64,000 nt of DNA, from NCBI GenBank assembly GCA_037501455.1, contig CM074858.1, positions 13,442,501 to 13,506,500 on the forward strand, read 5' to 3'. Shown here piece after piece: positions 32,806-44,410 of the stretch. Every line of letters starts with the position of its first letter. The stretch's first letter is position 1. A program made the position numbers and the translations under genes. Origin of the DNA: Lantana camara. Lineage: Eukaryota > Streptophyta > Magnoliopsida > Lamiales > Verbenaceae. The notes under the pieces were generated by a model. It had not been told where the DNA came from. It made no database searches and saw nothing but the letters and a program-made list of their open reading frames with translations.

Positions 32806-33640
32806 CCTGATATGGACCTTGATATAGGTTCAGGAAATATCTTATACAAACAAACTACTATAAATACATTTCCACCTATTTATCGGGTGGAGGAATTTTT
32901 TCTTAAAGTTTCGACGCCATTTTTTATTAAGAACAAAAACATCACTCAAAACTATCGATCATACTATTTTTTTAGGAATTGAGGATTTGATCTGAACATC
33001 GTTATTAATTAAAAATTCGAATTATTGGTGAAATTTCGATTTCATCAATGCCAATGTGGCAATATCAGGGGAATCAACTCATCAACCCTTGCATTTCATG
33101 TTTGAATTTCATACTAGGCTTAATCTGTCTTTAACTATAGATCAATCACTTTAATATCATATTTTTATCATATAATTCATATGATTTTTTTTTTTAAGTA
33201 AAACCTGACACCTATTAGAGTTCTATTTTGTTCGTTTAATTAATTATTTCAAAACAATCCTCAACGATGGAGAATATTATTGTAATAATATTTCTGATTT
33301 GTCTAAATTATCTTACAAAATGTAAACTATTATGAAGATGAATTCAAAGGGTGATCTTTTCATATTTATGCACCAAAAATTGTTTTCTTTCTTTCTTCTC
33401 TTCTTTTTTTTTTTTTTTTAATTCAAAAATTAGCATATTGGCCCATTGGCTATCGTACATTTATCATAATCTATTATTTACTTATTTGGGCTGGGCCAAC
33501 CTATTCATATCATATCAGTGATATTGGGTATATATCTCATAGTCATACCCAAAACCCTTTTTTTTTTGGGGGGGGGGGGTTCAATTCAATCCAATATTCC
33601 AAACAAACAATTAAAAAGGAAAAGAAAAGAAAAGAAAAAC
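32806..33640. other. No gene recognised
   Basis: AT-rich host DNA with a T run and a G run near 33560-33580. No exon or repeat boundary was identified. Confidence 0.45.
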
Positions 33641-33775
33641 GAAAATGAGTTGAATGAGACACACTGCCAATTTTAGGGAGGAGATTCCAGTCAATATGCA
33701 TGCTGATTATTCTGTATTCTGCAAGAATTGGAACTACAATTCTATGAACTCGAGTAATTGAGCAATGTTGTAAAT
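33640..33775 (-). repeat. Detached 3'-flank fragment of an RPW8-like unit
   Basis: GAGTTGAATGAGACA...TTCCAGTCAATATGCATGCTGATTATT...GAGTAATTGAGCAATG matches 51975-52095, which lies downstream of the intact-looking RPW8-like gene. No RPW8 reading frame is left nearby, so this is an orphan fragment about 29 kb from copy 1 and 16 kb from the nearest other copies. Confidence 0.7.
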
Positions 33776-33789
33776 GTGCTGATTCGGCT

Positions 33790-34500
33790 AATTAGTTGGG
33801 ATTTATTTCCATAGTTAGCGGGATTACAATTGTACAAATCTTTTCTTTTTCTGTAGATACTTGTATCTTTATATTGTTAGCATGTTGTAAACCTTTTACA
33901 CAGTTGAATATACAATGAATACAGAAAATATTCTTCCCCAAACCTCCCTCTAACTTGGCCGAGGATAGTCCTACCTCAGGCATCTCTATAGTTTTTGGGA
34001 CCTTGGCAGACCAGATTGCCACGATCCTACAAAAGCAAAACCAATATCAGCCCACTATGTTAATCTCAATTTCAGTAAAATTAAACCAACAAAATTACTC
34101 ATTGTGGTCCTACGTCAATCTCAATTTCAATAAAATTAAACCAACAAAATTACTCACTGTGGTCCAGAATCGTCCAAATTGCTATCGGTGGAAGAGGGAA
34201 ACTCCAATATCTAACCAGAATCCCAACTACACCCGTCACCTCCTATAACACTTTGTCGACCGTTACATTAGATCACTCCCTAAATTGTTCTCTCTGGAAC
34301 TGTTTGGAAGTTTCTCTGGAACCTTCTCTGGTGGTTCCATCAGGATCTCGTCTGGAACATCTGCGTCCTCTAGAAATTCCACGGGGTTGGATTGGTACTT
34401 AGTCAACTTTTCAACTTGCTGGAATTCTCTCTACATTGCACGAGATCCATGTTAAGCCCTATGTCTTCTACCCCGATTAGAGCTTGCGGGGGTGTGAATG
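33790..34500 (+). pseudogene. Decayed copia element: gag remnant and LTR edges
   Basis: At 34050-34130 a copia-gag-like reading appears (SISVKLNQQNYSLWSYV, the substrate-like LNxxNYxxW start), and its DNA is duplicated in tandem (about 34064-34122 and 34126-34184). Before it, a stretch resembling the end of a short copia LTR (TTACACAGTTGAATATACAATGAATAC) precedes gag. After it, GAGCTTGCGGGGGTGTGAATGTAAC looks like a purine tract plus the start of a 3' LTR. Most of pol is gone. The assignment is moderate because no second LTR copy could be aligned. Confidence 0.5.
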
Positions 34501-34610
34501 TAACATTCTATAATATTACGTTATAAAAAATATTTTGTATATGTTGTAGTTATCCTTTAGGGATTTGTTATTCTGTTATTATGTTTAGGATATTCTTTTG
34601 TATTATATTT

Positions 34611-37179
34611 TGTAGCACCCCTACACGTGGAGATGCCACACCCCCGCACTATAGGTCAATCCATATACGAAACGGGTAATCCGTACATGAACTAACCTAT
34701 AGCGAACGGGTGACAAGACAAATAAAAGAACACGCTAGCTAGGCGGGACTAGACCCTCAAATGAAAACAAATCCAATACATGAAACTCAAAAGCGGAAGC
34801 ATAATAATATCGTATCATCACATCAATACATTATCATCTTCCAAATAACATTCACATATAAGTGCTCAAAACTACTAACATGATACTTTGAAATGCTAAT
34901 ACATGGAAAGAAACGCTATGCTAGACTCAGCTGGATAAAAGACACGACCCAACTCCCGCCTAGCACGCCACGAACGAAACCTGAAAGGTGGAGGCGTCAG
35001 TCTGTGAAGACCGAGTGAGGGGCATAAATATATATAAACACAAGTAGCATGCAAGTTATAATCTCGGGTAAGGTTTTGTAACTAAAATAATATAAGTGCA
35101 AAAATAACATAGAACTCGCCTGAGATTACAACTATCAAGTTTAACACGATAATCATGTTTATTATAACCATCAGTGGCCCTGGCGAGGGGCGTGCACGAT
35201 CTCCAACCCAACCTCGACAGTGAACAAGGGTTACACTTTCCTTTAATTAAGTTATCATACAAGTCATTATGGTGCACACGATCAATAACAAGAAATCCAT
35301 CCTTCACCATTGGCGGTGGGTTTGCAAGGCCCAAACCACCCACGATAACACGATGTACGTCGGGAGCATGACTCCCACGTACGGGACTCCTTCCTCCACC
35401 AAACCTCCTGGTGGATTCAGGGGGCATCCCCACGGTGTGAGAGAGGTGTGTGAGTTACCCGTCAGCCCTATGCTTTCACGGTTGGCTCCACACTCACTCT
35501 CGGGCCCATATTGCACGATACACGATAATTCACCAAACACGATCACGGTCCAATCACGATAACACGATACCTGGCTTGCTTGTCATGAACACGATTAGTT
35601 TCAAGAATCACGATTTACTTTCAAAGACACGACTTGTAACACGATACACGGGTAGTTATTAAATCCTTTGTTCTTGGAAAACGATTATGAAGATATACAT
35701 ATATATATAATTTGGTCGAAATCTACATAAAGGTTATATGGTACTAGATAACTAATAGCTAAACCTCACTTTTACCGATAGAATGCAAGTCGAGACACAG
35801 CCTACGGCCCCTGCTTCACGTCACGAGAAGATGATCTGTGCAAGGGATACATGTATACATGAGACTTTACCCTAAATGGACCAAATATGACGAACGGCGA
35901 AAATGCACGAGATGACGAGCAATGAACAATGCGGCATGAAAATATCTTGTTTTGACATGTATTCAACCATATAATAGCAATTTGGGATCAAAGAATGTCT
36001 TGCATCAACATGCTAAAAATTGGATTTTATGTAGAAAGTTTTGTTCTGTCAGACATGTGGGAACGGCTGTTCCGGCTTCCCTTTGAAAATGGGAAGGGCC
36101 ATTCCCGTGGCCCTTTAAAACGCGCCAACGTTTTATATTTTGAAAACACGCTGAAGCTGGGAACGGCCCTTCCGGCACGCAGGTCAAAATGGGAACGGTC
36201 GTTCCCAGGCTCGGTCGCCTATTTCATTTGAAAGAGTGGGAACGACCGTTCCCACAATGCATTGAGGCGGGAATGGCCGTTCCCAGTTCCTGCAACTGAA
36301 AAAACAGAGCAGAAACAGGGGTTAGCTACGGGAAACATTAACAAAGCAACACAGATCAAGTTTGATCCCTCAAATTTGCAAGAAATCTGGGAAATATGAT
36401 GCCTATATGTTCAAAACCTGATAATATACCATTTAAACACTTAGTTCATGAGAATCATCAAGAACTCCAAGCTTCAAGTTCAAACTCATATTCAAATATA
36501 TTTCCATATTTTACAAGAATTCATGCTATAATCATGTGTTTATATATCACACAAACAATAATTCATTCAAACCATGATTTCATAAACCCTAGCCCACAAA
36601 TATATGATCAAGAACCTTGAATTCACGCAAAACACCCACCTTGAGCTCAAGAAATGGAAAAGAAAGATAGGGATGATGATCAAGCTTCAATTCTTGCAAT
36701 ATTTCTTGAAAAATCTTAATGCGAATGGAAGAAATCTTCTCTTATTTGTTGGGGCTGAGGTTCGGTGAGGAAGGAAGCAATTAGGAGGTGATTCTTTGAT
36801 GAAATGAGAGCAAAGAAGCTTGGAGATGCATATGACGATTCATCCAATTTTTGAAACATGTGAAATACCAATATTTGCTATTTAATCCTTTAATGTTTAA
36901 GTCATGCGATTAAGTATGTAAAGTTTTGAAACATGATCAATTAAGTCCTTGAAAGGTTATACAATTAAGTCCCCAAAGTTAGGAAAATAATCAAGTAAGG
37001 GCAATTTGGTAATTAAAGCATTCCCGGTAATTGTTTCATATAATAAATATTTTTCTATGACTAGAAATAATTTTCCAATGATATGATTCTATGTATTTCC
37101 ATGAAAGTGTACTAAAATTTCAATTTATAAAATCATAATGAAACGTAAGAAATTAATTAATGAAAATCGGGGCGTTACA
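34611..37179 (+). mobile_element. Solo LTR, 2.57 kb, with iterated GGGAACGxxCGTTCCC palindromes
   Basis: TGTAGCACCCC...GGGGCGTTACA has canonical TG...CA ends and is flanked by TATTT on both sides (34606-34610, 37180-37184). No internal domain is present, so it is a solo LTR. At 36057-36285 six copies of an imperfect palindrome of the form GGGAACGxxCGTTCCC occur. The first 0.8 kb matches the CACTA-split LTR at 11233-18577. Its length and layout suggest a gypsy-type LTR, but this is inferred. It is inserted in the 3' end of the decayed copia element. Confidence 0.85.
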
Positions 37180-37184
37180 TATTT

Positions 37185-37320
37185 AGTATATTAATTGATT
37201 GTTATTATCTTATAGAATCGCTAAGGTTATTAGGTATTCTGTACTTTATATATTTGACTATAGTCTGATATTATTAATTGGAGAAAACAATTTAAATTGG
37301 CTGACGGTGAAAGCAGGTTC
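37185..37320 (+). repeat. Rest of the decayed copia 3' LTR
   Basis: The sequence interrupted at 34610 continues here from the target duplication as TATTTAGTATATTAATTGA. No coding content. Confidence 0.4.
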
Positions 37321-37328
37321 ACCAAATC

Positions 37329-37722
37329 AATATATTCACTCACATAGCGCCACCTGCCCTCAATGACTTGGATATTTTTTTTAAAATTACCGAGTTTTAA
37401 GAAATTGGATTAATTAAAAAATGCATCTACACGTTTTAAATGTAGGGAGATTTTGATACAAAAAATTTTAATGGTTCAGCCTTTAAAGAATGCGGTTTTA
37501 TTAAAGATAAGTTTTTATTAAAGATTTGATCTTTAATAAGCCTGCCTTCTTTAAAGACCGTACCATTAAATTTCTTTGGACCAAAATCTGATTGTATTTG
37601 AAAACTTGTAGATGCATTTTTTAATAAAACCGATTTTTTAAATCGTGGTAACACTGTTCATTATAATTTAAAAAGAAAAATTCTAAGTCGATGAGGGGCA
37701 GGTGTAGCTATGTGAGTGAATA
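37329..37722. mobile_element. MITE with TATTCACTCACATAG inverted termini
   Basis: 37329-37365 (TATTCACTCACATAGCGCC...) is the inverted complement of 37684-37722 (...GGTGTAGCTATGTGAGTGAATA) with few mismatches. The interior contains ATTAAAGATTTGATCTTTAAT, a further local palindrome. The right half is repeated downstream in the tandem duplication. Confidence 0.65.
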
Positions 37723-38099
37723 TTTTGATTTAGTGAAATAGCTTTAGGATAAGCGTTTTATTAAAAAAAATAAAAAAGAAATATTTGTTGATACCGTTTT
37801 CGTTTTTTTTCCCCTCCTTGATATATACCGTTTTCACAAAAAAGATAATGAAATATGTGTAATTTTTTATTTTTTATTTTTATGAAATACGTGTAAAGTT
37901 ATTAAAAGTTGGATAAGCATAAAATGGTACACCAATTAAGTTTTTATTAAAGATTTGATCTTTAATGAGACTGCCTTCTTTAAAGACCGTACCATTAAAT
38001 TTCTTTGGGTCAAAATCTAGTTGTATATGAAAACTTGTAGATGCATTTTTTAATAAAACCGATTTTTTAAATCGTGGTAACACTGTTCATTATAATTTA

Positions 38100-41000
38100 G
38101 GGTTAATTACATCTAGCCCCCATATTAGATAGGATAATTACAGCCAGTACCCCACTTTTAGATATAATTACATCTACACCCTACCTGGAGTTTCATAATT
38201 ACATACAACCCCCAAAAATTTAGGGTTCCGTTAAAAAATGAGTGGCGTCAACAAAATATATTATGAAATGACCAAATTACCCTCATTGACTTTGTCAACT
38301 TATTTATCCCAAAAATACCCTGCGTAATTAACATAATTTATATGGGGGCTCTTTGTAATTATCAATCTAACTTTGGTAGCTATGTGTAATTGTTTTAAAA
38401 AAATTATCTAACGGCTACAAAACATAAATTCGCCATTGAAGCCCTACTTTTTTAATTTTTTTCATATAACTGTTGCAAATTAACCTCTATAAAAATGGGA
38501 CAATCTCATTAAGCTTCATTGAAATAACATGCCAAAATGTCTCTGTTTTCAATAAACAATTTCCAATATTTTCTGAAAGTCAAATTGTAAGGCAAAATCA
38601 TGGTCCTAAATGCATTACAGCATCATTTTCATAATAACCCAAAAAGCCTATTTAAGGCATAAATACACTAACAAACCAATAGCCAACAAATAGGTAAGTG
38701 TATTAAAATAACAAGACAAAAACATTCATTTTGAACCCTTGAAGATTGAGTTGGCATTTCTTGTGAAGATGAAGTTCATCTTGGTGGTCTTCCTCTGCCC
38801 CTTTTTCTATGGATTGATGAAACAGTTGATGTTTGAGTTCCAGCTTCATTCTCCAAATTTGCATCTTGGGTTGCACTATTAGTTGTTGAAGTCGCCCCAC
38901 TTGGTCCCTGTCAAACACACACACACACACAAAAAGAGAATTACGTGATTTATAGATAATAATGAAACTTCATACAAGTTAAAGAATCAATTATTGAAAG
39001 TAATTACAAATACCTCCCTTCTTGGTAAACCTCCTTTGCATGATCTTTTATTGTGTCCTATAATACCACATGTGCTGCACTTCACCTTATCCCTTTTTTT
39101 AGAAGGGATAATTCTTGGTGCTTCCCCAACTTCTCTCCTCCTGTGCTTCTTTGGTCTTCCGGGGGCTCTCTTAAGCAATGGTGGAAGAATCTTTTGAGGA
39201 TGGACTGTCTCCATTGATGGCCAAAAATCAGGATCTGGAATGCCCTTGATCTTGTGTTTGTAACCCCTCATAAAACACTCAACACTATAACTGTGGTACA
39301 CATAATCTTCTATGTTTTGTCTCTTATAAGCAATTGCTGAAGCCGCATGCCTACAAGGGATTCCAGATAAATCCCAAAATCTACAATCACAGTGCCTAAT
39401 TCGTAAGTCCACAATGAAATGTCTAATTCCATCATTTACTTGGAATTCATGTGTTCCACCCACCAAAACCTTGCATTTGGCCCCTTCTTCCTTCATCAAA
39501 TTTAAGATCTTGACTATCCTGCCACAAACTACGTTTTCCCATCTTTTTGCTCTGAAATCTAGTCTCCAACCTATGCATTATCTTTGCCCTCAAACCATCT
39601 ACTAACTTTTGGATAGGTTGTATGCGAAGCTCTCCAATCCAAGCATTAAAAGATTCACTTAAATTATTAGTGACATGGTCATTTTTTAAGTCCAAACTGA
39701 AAGCATGCCTAGCCCAAAGTGATGAATCTCCCATGTCTACCAAATATTTAAATGCAGCAGGCTTCAAGTCTCTCATTTGGTTCATTGCAGCATTGAAGTC
39801 AGCCATTGTATATGCCCTAATGATAATGCTTGCAGTTAGAACAAAAAAAAAAGAAAAAAAAGTAACATGCTAAAAAGTGAACCAAATAACATATTTTTAC
39901 CTCGCAGCAGACCAAAATAGATTTTTCACCAATATTCCAGCGTGTTGCAACCTTAAATTAGCATAAATGTGCCTACAACATTTTCTATGTACTACATTTG
40001 GTGCCACAACTGCTGCTGCTTCAACTAATCCCTGCCATGAACACAAACAACAAATATGATCACAAAATAGTAAAGATGTTATATGAGAAATGTAACAACA
40101 AAATACTTAAAACAAACCTTCTGTCTATCTGTCATAAAAGTCCAAGGTTTTCCATCATAAAAACCACCAAGCATTTGAGACAAGCAAGATAAGAAAAAAC
40201 CCCAACTCTCTTTGTTTTCAGTTTCTACAATAGCAAATGCTAACGGATACAAACCCTTATTTCCATCAAGAGACACAGCAGATAGTAAAATACCACCATA
40301 CTTTCCTTTTAGATGACAACCATCTAATCCAATAAAAGGTTGACAACCTTCTAAAAATCCTTGTTTGAGAGCATCAAGACCTAATAAAATCATAATATAT
40401 TAGAAAATATAAGGTGCAATAGTTTAGCATAAGTAAATATTTAAAGATGAAGTTGAAAGAACTGACCAATAAAAAATCTCTTAAAGTTGGGTTCTCTGGG
40501 TATACTTCCATTTTGATCAACATGAAACTGGAATCTCACAATGCTTCCAGGATTAGTTCTCTGCACCATTTCACCATACTGAGCCATAATAGCATAAGAT
40601 TTTGCTGGATTTCCTTGTATAATATCAATAGCTTTGCATCTTGCTCTATATAACTGCATATAGCTAGGATCAACGCCTAACTTCTCCAACTCGGCCTTCA
40701 AAGCAATGGGTTTGATGTCTGGATTTGTTCTTAAAATAGGAACAATTTTCTCAGCTATCCAAATTGAGTTGGCTTCTTTGATTTTGTCAACCCTGATCCA
40801 AGTATGCTCATGCTCACACTTCTTGATGACAAATGAGGTCCTATCAGTACCTTCAGTTATGACAGAAGCATGAACTCGCCATTGACATGTTTTAGAAGCA
40901 CACTTCACTATAGCTCTCGTTTTTTCATTCTTCAATCTAATAACCTTAACCCCAGCCCTGATAATATACTCTTTCAAAGTTTTTCTAAACCCACGAACAG

Positions 41001-42956
41001 ATGCATAAACTGCACCCTTATGAAGATTGAACTGTTCATTTGGATTTTCTGGAATTTTTTGTTCAGCTACATTGGACCATCCTCTCAATGGATCATCCGG
41101 TATATCATCATCACTATCATTAAACCACTCACAACAATCAGAAGATTCATACACTGAAAGGTCAGAATCTGTTCCAAAATCACCCAAACAACCTAATGAT
41201 GAATCTGAATCTTTAGAGTTAGGCACTTGCCCTTCTTCAACCGCAGCTGCTTCATTTTCATTCTCTGCTATAACAGGTGGTTCTACTTGAACTAGCCACT
41301 CTTCTTCTTCCTCATTGTCACTCTGAGATAACCATTCCCCTCCATAATATTCTGTGTCGGGATAGTCAAACAAGTCCCCATCTTTAGATACTTGTTCTAA
41401 GTCTCCATCAATTACTCTAGTGTCTTCGTGTTCTAAGTCCTCCTTACTCCCTTCTGTTTTGTCATTCTCTACAATGTTGGTCTCTTCTCTAACTGATGAT
41501 AGATAAGGGCCATAGTACTTCACATACACCTTAATATCCTTTGGGCATCTTAAAAACATTGTTGTTAAATCTTCATCTAAGTACAACCTGGAATTTACTA
41601 CTTGATTTGTAGTAGTAAAATGATTATAACTCAGAAACATAGGCCCTTCCTTCAGTTCAAGTTTCTCCGGATATGCAACTTCTAAACTATCTTGAGTTAA
41701 ATCTTTCAAGAGATAGAATCTCGGATCGACTCCTTTCAGTAGCTTCTCTTCATTATTGTAATTTACCCAGATATTACGCACATCGTGTTTCCAAAATCCT
41801 ACACAAGAAAGAACGAAAATTCAATCATATATTTCAATTGGATAATCAAGAAAATATAATCATTAAGGAAAACAAAAATTAGAAATGCAAAAAAAAAAAA
41901 AAACAAAAGAAAACAAGTATATAATGCTCATATATACGCTGATGAAACAAGTTGAATCATCAACATTACTCTAACTTAGCAACTAATGGTCTTTTCGGTA
42001 CCTTTTTTAACTTCTCACTTTACACTTTGTCAAACATTAACTTCATCACTAACACTACTTGAACTTAAATAACCCACAAGAGAACACTTTGTCAAAAAAA
42101 AAAAAAAAAACAGAGCATGCGTTCCATCCAAAATATTTCAAGATAATCAAGAAAAAACAGTGCATGTTGTAAAGTTTTTAGCCAAAATGATAAAAAAAAC
42201 AAACAATCGAACAATATACCCAAGTAAACGTTAATCCTAACGTTAAAATGATTCAAACCCCGAAAAATTTCAAAAAGATAACAAACAATCAAAAAAACCC
42301 AAAAAGCCCTAAATTTCTACACCAAAAATCGCGATTATGCACTAACCGGGTGAGCCACATCCAATAAAAGAGCATAACATGAACAAAAAATGTAAACTCA
42401 AGGTTTTTATGTCCAAAAATTTCAGATTTTGAGGAGAGAAACCTTTCATGGTGCTGATAGATGGGTCGAAAGCTCCGCAATGCTGAAATCCACGAAACCC
42501 ACTCAAATATGTGGTGAAATCCGGCTTCTCAAGAACAAAATGCCACAAATAGAGTTTCACACTATCAATACTTCGATCATTTTGAGGGGGTTGAAGATAT
42601 GGGTTTTAGGTTTTTCTCCCCATCTTCTGAGAATGGCGGGATGGTGTCTTTTGGTATTCTAGGAAGCCTGAAGTGTATTATAACAATATATTATTTGGTT
42701 TAAAAATTGAAATATTATCAAGTATTGTGATGGGGGTAGAATAGGTATTTACAAATTATATATAATTAATAAATAAATTTGGACGGAAAAATGGGGGCAT
42801 AAAGGGTAATTAATGTATTTTTTAACGGAACCCTAAATTTTTGGGGGTTGTATGTAATTATGAAACTCCAGGTAGGGTGTAGATGTAATTATATCTAAAA
42901 GTGGGGTACTGGCTGTAATTATCCTATCTAATATGGGGGTTAGATGTAATTAACCC
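38100..42956. mobile_element. Mutator-like element (MULE) with 140-bp terminal inverted repeats
   Basis: 38100-38239 and the complement of 42817-42956 agree over 140 bp with one mismatch (position 17, G against A). Both sides carry the 9-bp target duplication TATAATTTA (38091-38099, 42957-42965), the size typical of Mutator. The same site occurs once, unoccupied, in the neighbouring unit near 37670. The element encodes a spliced MULE transposase on the minus strand. Confidence 0.95.
38776..42560 (-). CDS. MULE transposase, multi-exon, one frame break
   Basis: Proposed exons on the minus strand: a first exon ending at 42443 (start not fixed), 41798-40467, 40380-40118, 40031-39901, about 39812-39014 and 38907-38776. 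Junction phases agree. The large exon has an acidic middle and a MuDR-type DNA-binding region (FNLHKGAVYASVRGFRKTLK, CASKTCQWRVHAS). The next exons give the MULE catalytic domain (FIGLDGCHLKGKYGG, FMTDRQKGLVEA). Then come a SWIM zinc finger (CDCRFWDLSGIPCRH), an AT-hook-like PGRPKKHRRR, a CCHC knuckle CSTCGIIGHNKRSC and a basic GRGRPPR end. A one-base frame change lies between about 39540 and 39575, upstream of the SWIM domain. It would disable the protein unless it is a sequencing error. Confidence 0.85.
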
Positions 42957-43430
42957 TATAATTTAAAAAGAAAAATTCTAAGTCGATGAGGGGGCAGGTG
43001 TAGCTATGTGAGTGAATATTTTGATTTAGTGAAATAGCTTTAAGATAAGCGTTTTATTAAAAAAAATAAAAAAGAAATATTTGTTGATACCGTTTTCGTT
43101 TTTTTTTCCCCTCATTGATACCGTTTTCACAAAAAAGATAATGAAATATGTGTAATTTTTTATTTTTTATTTTTATGAAATATGTGTAAAGTTATTATAC
43201 CAAAAGTTGGATGCATAAAATGGTACACCAATTTTTAGAAATTCACCTAGAAAAAGCCACATATCAACGTCCACATCTGGAGTACGATTGAGGAGAAGTG
43301 ATTTGGGAAAAAGATTGGGACATGTTTTAAAAAGATATCATTATCTTAATTCACGCTTAGCACAGAATAAAAAGATTGGGACATGTTTCTTGTGCTTTAA
43401 TTTGAGAAGACCCACGTAGTTAGCTGGGAG

Positions 43431-44410
43431 TAGGGATGCAAATGAAACGAGCCAGCTCGCGAGTTTTGCGAGTTAGTTCGAGGAAAGTTCGTGCTTAGGT
43501 TCGGTTTATGCGAGCCGAACCGAGCTATGGCTCGGCTCGCGTATCCTACGAGTCAAGTTCGAGTCATAAATTTCATAGCTCGTGGCTCACGAATCAAGCT
43601 AAAATTAAAGAAAAAAATATAATATATTATATATAATATAATATAATATAATATATATATATATAACATTACAGAAGGTAAAGAAGACTAGGCAATTACT
43701 TCCCCAATTTTCACTTTCAGCCGCGCAAAAGCCAAGAGCCCAACTCCGCCACCACCTCGCCACCTACCGTTGGGTGCCAACTGCTACCATGCTATCACCT
43801 CCAAGAGTTCAGCAACCAGCCACAGAAAGCCACCGCCTCTCCACCTCCCGCCACCACCTCTGTCAGCTCTCACCTTTCAGGCCCGCACAGCACCACCTCC
43901 TCCTCCTCCAGATCGTGCCGTCCCGTGTCGCGCCACCACCTCCTCCTCCAGATCTTGTTGTCCCACACCGCGCCACCACCCCCTTCTCCAGATCTCGCAG
44001 TTCAACCATATTTCTCCGTTTCCCCATTTTCTCTTTCTAAATTTTAATTTTTTTTTTTTGTCCCTCTTTTTGACAATCTGTAAATTTGTAATTATAAATT
44101 GAAAGTGATGTTAGGTTTGGTTATTCTATACTCATTCTCAGATTGAAATTTGGAAGTGATTATAGATTTTGCAAGTTGTAAAGATTGGAATTTGGAAGTG
44201 CAATCTGTAAATTTTGCATTGAAAGATCAGATTTTTGGAAAGGGTGAAGGGTTTGGTTCGCGAGTCGAACCGAGTTAGCTTGAGCTAGGCACGAGCCAAG
44301 CCCGAACCAGAAAAAAGTAGGCTCGGTGTCTCACGAACCAAGCCCAAACCACCTCTTTACACCACGAGCCTGAGCTCGAAACAGCAAAGCTTGGCTCGTT
44401 TACATGCCTA
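43431..44410. mobile_element. hAT-like non-autonomous element, complete copy
   Basis: It starts TAGGGATGCAAATGAAACGAGCC and ends GGCTCGTTTACATGCCTA. Both subterminal regions are rich in GAGCC/GGCTCG. It contains the same C-rich stretch and common 3' part as the truncated copy at 5368. No convincing 8-bp target duplication was found (left GCTGGGAG, right GAAGACCT). The Pro-rich open frames inside are not supported as genes. Confidence 0.7.

Larger units (their letters stand above)
37508..43232. repeat. Tandem duplication, second unit interrupted by a MULE
   Basis: A unit running from AAGTTTTTATTAAAGATTTG to GGTACACCAATT occurs at about 37508-37937. It occurs again at about 37938-43232, where the MULE at 38100-42956 splits it. 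Without the MULE the second unit has about the same length, roughly 440 bp. The uninterrupted first unit shows the MULE target site at about 37667-37675. Confidence 0.8.

Noticed and set aside
35056..35562. Several open frames of 65-125 codons inside the solo LTR
   Set aside because: They are within LTR sequence, occur on both strands and are not preserved in the split LTR copy at 18.3 kb.
37436..38083. Two similar minus-strand frames of about 70 codons near 37.5 and 38.0 kb
   Set aside because: They lie in a MITE and its tandem duplicate. Their similarity reflects DNA duplication, not protein constraint.
43770..44102. Pro-rich open frames at 43.8-44.1 kb
   Set aside because: Same C-rich transposon segment as at 5.9 kb. 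The frames differ between copies.
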